Origin: JBLZUR01 sp048565625
GTDB lineage: Bacteria > Pseudomonadota > Alphaproteobacteria > Sphingomonadales > Sphingomonadaceae
Assembly (NCBI RefSeq): GCF_048565625.1
Contig: NZ_JBLZUR010000002.1
Location: 3,286,001-3,350,000, forward strand
Length of the DNA: 64,000 bases
Direction: 5' to 3'
In this document: positions 60,987-64,000 of the stretch, one piece after another
Numbering within the stretch: position 1 is the stretch's first letter
Layout of the letters: each line of letters opens with the position of its first letter
Made by a program: the position numbers and the translations under genes
The notes under the pieces: generated by a model
The model's input: the letters and a program-made list of their open reading frames with translations, nothing else
Database searches by the model: none
Told to the model about the DNA's origin: nothing

Positions 60987-63029
60987 CTATCTCACCTTGC
61001 GGTCGATCAGCTTCGCGCGCTCGGCCCACCACGGCTCGCCGCCGTTACGGAGTGCCTTGCGCACCTCGTCCAAATAGCGGCGTCCACGCGAGCTCTCCGC
61101 GGCCAGTTTCACGAATTCCCACCAAAGCTTTCCGTCATCGACGACGGTGCCGAATTCGATCGGAGGAAGGTCGCGGTCGAGGAAGTTGTCCACGACGGCG
61201 TGCCGAAGCCGATCGCAGCGATCCCACTCCCGCCACATCGAACTGGGAATTTTGGGACCTACTAGCCGCCAGGCCGCGTCGGAGAGCCGCGCTGCGGCCA
61301 TCGCTTCGTGAATGCGCTGAACGGACAGGAAGAAGAGCCGTCCCGCCGATCGCGAGCGCCATCCCCGGGCGCGGTTGAATAAGAAGGCCGCTAGCAAGTC
61401 CTCCGAAGCGACGTCGTCCGAGGTTCTCGTTCGCTCCACAGCCGTCACCCAAGGGTCCGTTCCGACGCTGTTCGGCACGGCGTCAGGGTCAATCGACTCG
61501 GTCAGCAGAAAGAGGAGCGGCCTGTGTGACAAAACGCCGCTGGCCATGAGGCTGGCGACGTCGTCCGTCCGGCGGGCGAACGCGCGGACCCACTCCGCTC
61601 GGGAACGAATCCCATTTGCATCAAGGCCGGACAGTGCGGTTACTACCGGCCCGGTCCCGAACCGCTCGACCGCTTGCCAAGCGCAATCGTCACGACCGGC
61701 GTGCACCATCGCGCGAACGATTCTGCTGGCGCGCTCCGGCTCCACCGTTAGGAAACTGATCAGACGCGGTACATTGATCGTTCCGATCTGCCAGAACGAA
61801 GGCAGCTCAAGGATGTCAGGGCGAGCCGTGATTATCACGGCGGCCGTGACCGATACATTCGCGACGACAGCTGTCAGTTCGTCCGCGGTCGCCTCGGCAA
61901 GGGCCACACTCACGGCCCTCCGCAGCGGATCGGCCTGATCCAACTCCTCGGCCAACACATCCGGACACCACCGCAGCAGTACCCTGCCGACCACGCTAGC
62001 GTCGACGCCGAGGAGATCCTCGTCCGACCGTACTTGCTCGAGGGCGAAGTCGAATAGCCGCCGGTCGGCGATGTAAGGTTTCGAGAAGATCGCCCTAGCC
62101 GCAGCGGCACGTCCCATGCGACCCTGTCCCGGCCCGAGCAGCTCTAGGTCGGATACGGCATCAGCCAGCCGCCTGGGATCGGCACGGGGGTCCAGAGCCT
62201 CGAACAGCTGGATCAAAGGGACCATAGCCGCGCGACCGTTGGCCACATCGGAGCCGACGTCGCGCAGGAAACGCCGAAGGCCGGAACCGGACGGCATCTC
62301 GAGATCGTCCAACAGGGTTTGGATCCAGTCGCCCCGGGCGACCGAAGACGCGAGGATGGCTCCAGGAACGTTGGAACGGCTCGACCGGGAACCCTCGACG
62401 AGTTGCAGGTCGAACACCTCGTTCGAAGTGGATCGGTCGTCGGTCGAGAAGGAGCAGAACCGAAAGGCCCGCCGCAAACGCGGCCACTGCTGCATCCAAA
62501 GGGCGACGACGAGTTTGTCGTCGCGCTGCCCCTCGCGTTCGCCGATAATCCTGCCCTTCGGCTTTCCATAGAGCGCACCGGCCCACTCGCCGGCCCTGGC
62601 GAGGTCGTGGGGCGGGATGGTGGTAGGCATCCGCGTGAGCTCGATCTTCAGTCGACTGCCGAACCCGCGGCCCCCTATGCCCGAAGGACGATGGAATATC
62701 TCGAGTAGTTCGTCCGCTGAGCCAAGGCGGGCGAGATCCGGGAAGTCGATGAGCAGCGAATGCGTCCACACGCACCCCGGGCGGCTCATCTCGGGTGCGG
62801 CCCACGTCCGGGCGAGGACATACTTGCCGGCCTCGGCGAGCGGGTAGCCCGTGAGATAGCCGTCCGGCGGGATCCGGCGGCCGCTCCCCGAGGCGTCGCT
62901 TAACACCAGCATGGTGCGCGCGTCCGGCTGCGGCAGCTTGACCGAGCCCTCTATGAGCCGGTGCCCCTCACTATAACCATGAAGCGTCTGGTCGACCGTG
63001 ATGCGGACCGCGTTCAATGCATCAGCCAT
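60987..63029 (-). CDS. GTPase-associated protein 1 (GAP1-N1 type), candidate immune component
   Basis: The 680-residue protein starts with the GAP1-N1 hallmarks: TVDQTLHGYSEGHRLIEGSV (about 12-31), LVLSDASGSG, YLTGYPLAEAGKYVLARTWA and EMSRPGCVWTHSLLIDF (to about 96). The rest is long, helical and repeat-like, as expected for the middle and C-terminal domains (FWQIGTINVPRLISFLTVEP, WMQQWPRLRRAFRFCSFST). This family was described from genome context as partner of double-GTPases in prokaryotic conflict systems. It overlaps the upstream GTPase gene by 16 nt. Family assignment is from memory of the motifs; the molecular activity is unknown. Confidence 0.82.
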   Translation of the reverse strand: MADALNAVRITVDQTLHGYSEGHRLIEGSVKLPQPDARTMLVLSDASGSGRRIPPDGYLTGYPLAEAGKYVLARTWAAPEMSRPGCVWTHSLLIDFPDLARLGSADELLEIFHRPSGIGGRGFGSRLKIELTRMPTTIPPHDLARAGEWAGALYGKPKGRIIGEREGQRDDKLVVALWMQQWPRLRRAFRFCSFSTDDRSTSNEVFDLQLVEGSRSSRSNVPGAILASSVARGDWIQTLLDDLEMPSGSGLRRFLRDVGSDVANGRAAMVPLIQLFEALDPRADPRRLADAVSDLELLGPGQGRMGRAAAARAIFSKPYIADRRLFDFALEQVRSDEDLLGVDASVVGRVLLRWCPDVLAEELDQADPLRRAVSVALAEATADELTAVVANVSVTAAVIITARPDILELPSFWQIGTINVPRLISFLTVEPERASRIVRAMVHAGRDDCAWQAVERFGTGPVVTALSGLDANGIRSRAEWVRAFARRTDDVASLMASGVLSHRPLLFLLTESIDPDAVPNSVGTDPWVTAVERTRTSDDVASEDLLAAFLFNRARGWRSRSAGRLFFLSVQRIHEAMAAARLSDAAWRLVGPKIPSSMWREWDRCDRLRHAVVDNFLDRDLPPIEFGTVVDDGKLWWEFVKLAAESSRGRRYLDEVRKALRNGGEPWWAERAKLIDRKVR

Positions 63030-63931
63030 TGCAACGGCTCGGTGAGATCGTTGGACTCCTTATCCCCGCTCACGAGCCGGATGCGGTTCGCCGGGATGTC
63101 CACCTCCCGCAGACGATCGGCGTCCCCGCTCTTGACCGCCCGCTTCTTCCGGGCGGGCGCGTCTCCTTCGACACGTTCGGCGTTGTCGTCGTTCGGATCG
63201 TACTCCCCTCCCTGGGCGCTCACGCCGTAGACGCGGCTTGTCCAGCCGTCACGGCCGGACTCGAGATACTGGGCCAGGAGAGGCAGCTTTCTTTTCAAAA
63301 AGATGTCAGGCGTGAGGCGTTCGCCCTCGGCCTTGTCCCACGCGCTGATCATCACCGCCACCTTGCGTCCGGCACTACCGACCGGGGCATGAGAGATCGT
63401 CTGGAGCAGGTCCACCAGCTGAACCTGGGTCGGCGCAAGACTCGGGTGCCAGTCCTTAGGCAGCGTCTGATCGTCCTGCCTTCCCGTGGTCCGACGCTGT
63501 GCGGCCCGCTCGGTAACCCACGCGGGCGCCTTTACCTTGTTGCCATTCACGAGCAGCATGATATTGCCGACGGCTAGGCTCTCCCCCAGGACGCGGCCGA
63601 GCTCGCGATCCTCCCACATCGCCCTGAAGTCCTCGCCCGGTGCGTCGGGCATCGCGACCTGTACGACGTTGCCCGCCTTGTCCTTGAGGTTCATCCGGAC
63701 GGCGGTCAGGCCGGTGATCCTCGTTCGCGCCTGCTCTGTCGCCTTGCGCCAAACCGTTACGATCTTGCGGAGGTAGCTGAGGTCGTTGTCCCCGATTGAT
63801 GCGAAGCTGAGCGCCTTCGCGACCCGGCGTTCGCCCACGAGCTCCCATAGCGCGGCCAGAAATGTCGTCTTGCCCGACCCAGGAAGTCCGACAATGGAGA
63901 TCGACACGTCTCGTCGTCCGTCCTCAGCCAT
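63014..63931 (-). CDS. P-loop GTPase (double-GTPase/DO-GTPase-like), partner of GAP1
   Basis: The 305-residue protein has G1 GLPGSGKT (15-22), a G3-like DAPGE (96-100) and a G4-like ISAWDKAE (195-202) after a hydrophobic strand KVAVM. VYGVSAQGGEYD may be the G5 region. The C-terminal basic patch PARKKRAVK precedes a final IPANRIRLVSGD. It overlaps both neighbours (8 nt and 16 nt), so the three genes are one translational unit. The GTPase class is firm; the DO-GTPase label is probable. Confidence 0.82.
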   Translation of the reverse strand: MAEDGRRDVSISIVGLPGSGKTTFLAALWELVGERRVAKALSFASIGDNDLSYLRKIVTVWRKATEQARTRITGLTAVRMNLKDKAGNVVQVAMPDAPGEDFRAMWEDRELGRVLGESLAVGNIMLLVNGNKVKAPAWVTERAAQRRTTGRQDDQTLPKDWHPSLAPTQVQLVDLLQTISHAPVGSAGRKVAVMISAWDKAEGERLTPDIFLKRKLPLLAQYLESGRDGWTSRVYGVSAQGGEYDPNDDNAERVEGDAPARKKRAVKSGDADRLREVDIPANRIRLVSGDKESNDLTEPLQWLMH

Positions 63932-64000
63932 TTTTCGGCTCCTCTGCCGTAAGCCGATCGAACACGCGACCGCTCCGGTAGCGCAGGCGGACCCCTCGTG
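63924..64000 (-). CDS. C-terminal end of a further gene of the GTPase operon (continues outside window)
   Basis: The last 24 codons (RLRYRSGRVFDRLTAEEPKN, then Gly and TGA at 63926-63924) are open to the right edge. The stop overlaps the GTPase ATG by 8 nt, the same coupling used between the GTPase and GAP1 genes. Too short to assign. In related systems a second GTPase or a membrane/VWA component would be expected here. Confidence 0.6.
   Translation of the reverse strand, partial: RGVRLRYRSGRVFDRLTAEEPKNG

Overview
The window is a high-GC alphaproteobacterial chromosome segment, most probably from Sphingomonas or a close sphingomonad. The support is the str/S10/spc ribosomal-protein order with secY-adk, an Arg/Gly-rich extension on S5, Arg at S12 position 88, a J-domain/cobS/cobT cluster, frequent GTG/TTG starts, and extragenic palindromes of types I associate with sphingomonads (CAGCGAAGGCTGG units; TTCGACAAGCTCAGGGCGAAC units). 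The organism call rests on recognition, not on a search.

Layout. 1-2692: an ArsR-methyltransferase regulator leaving the window, then MlaA lipoprotein, a small lipoprotein, a phasin and a DUF3297 protein. 2770-7119 (minus): cobT, a tyrosine phosphatase, cobS and a J-domain protein. 7141-16497 (plus): bolA-GST, hisG-hisD, nusB-thiL, hppA, an ABM-domain protein and infA-maf-rng-yacG, ending at tRNA-Phe. 16670-22870: an MHYT hybrid histidine kinase, a convergent diguanylate cyclase, and an unusual 846-residue protein with two methyltransferase-like folds around a His-rich core. 23055-39562: rpsL-rpsG-fusA-tuf, then rpsJ to rplO, secY and adk; terminator-like hairpins sit before rpsL, after tuf, between rpsJ and rplC, and before secY. 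39741-52859: mixed housekeeping genes (tlyA, ubiK, YbjN-like, M20 peptidase, rppH, DUF481 porin-like), an arginine-succinylation cluster (a frameshifted M20 hydrolase, astA, astB), and a minus-strand gloB/NMO/gloA/TPR/hydrolase operon.

52956-64000 is the left part of a mobile island. A P4-type integrase lies directly downstream of tRNA-Ser(GCT). It is followed by an AlpA-like regulator, a 482-residue protein of unknown function, a ParA-like ATPase set, MobC and a MOBP-type relaxase with an oriT-like palindrome, which together look like an integrative mobilizable element. Its cargo at the right edge is a minus-strand operon with overlapping genes: an incomplete gene, a GTPase and a 680-residue protein with the hallmarks of GTPase-associated protein 1 (GAP1-N1). 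This is a candidate GTPase-centred immune system and the most interesting item here. The right end of the island and its attR lie outside the window.
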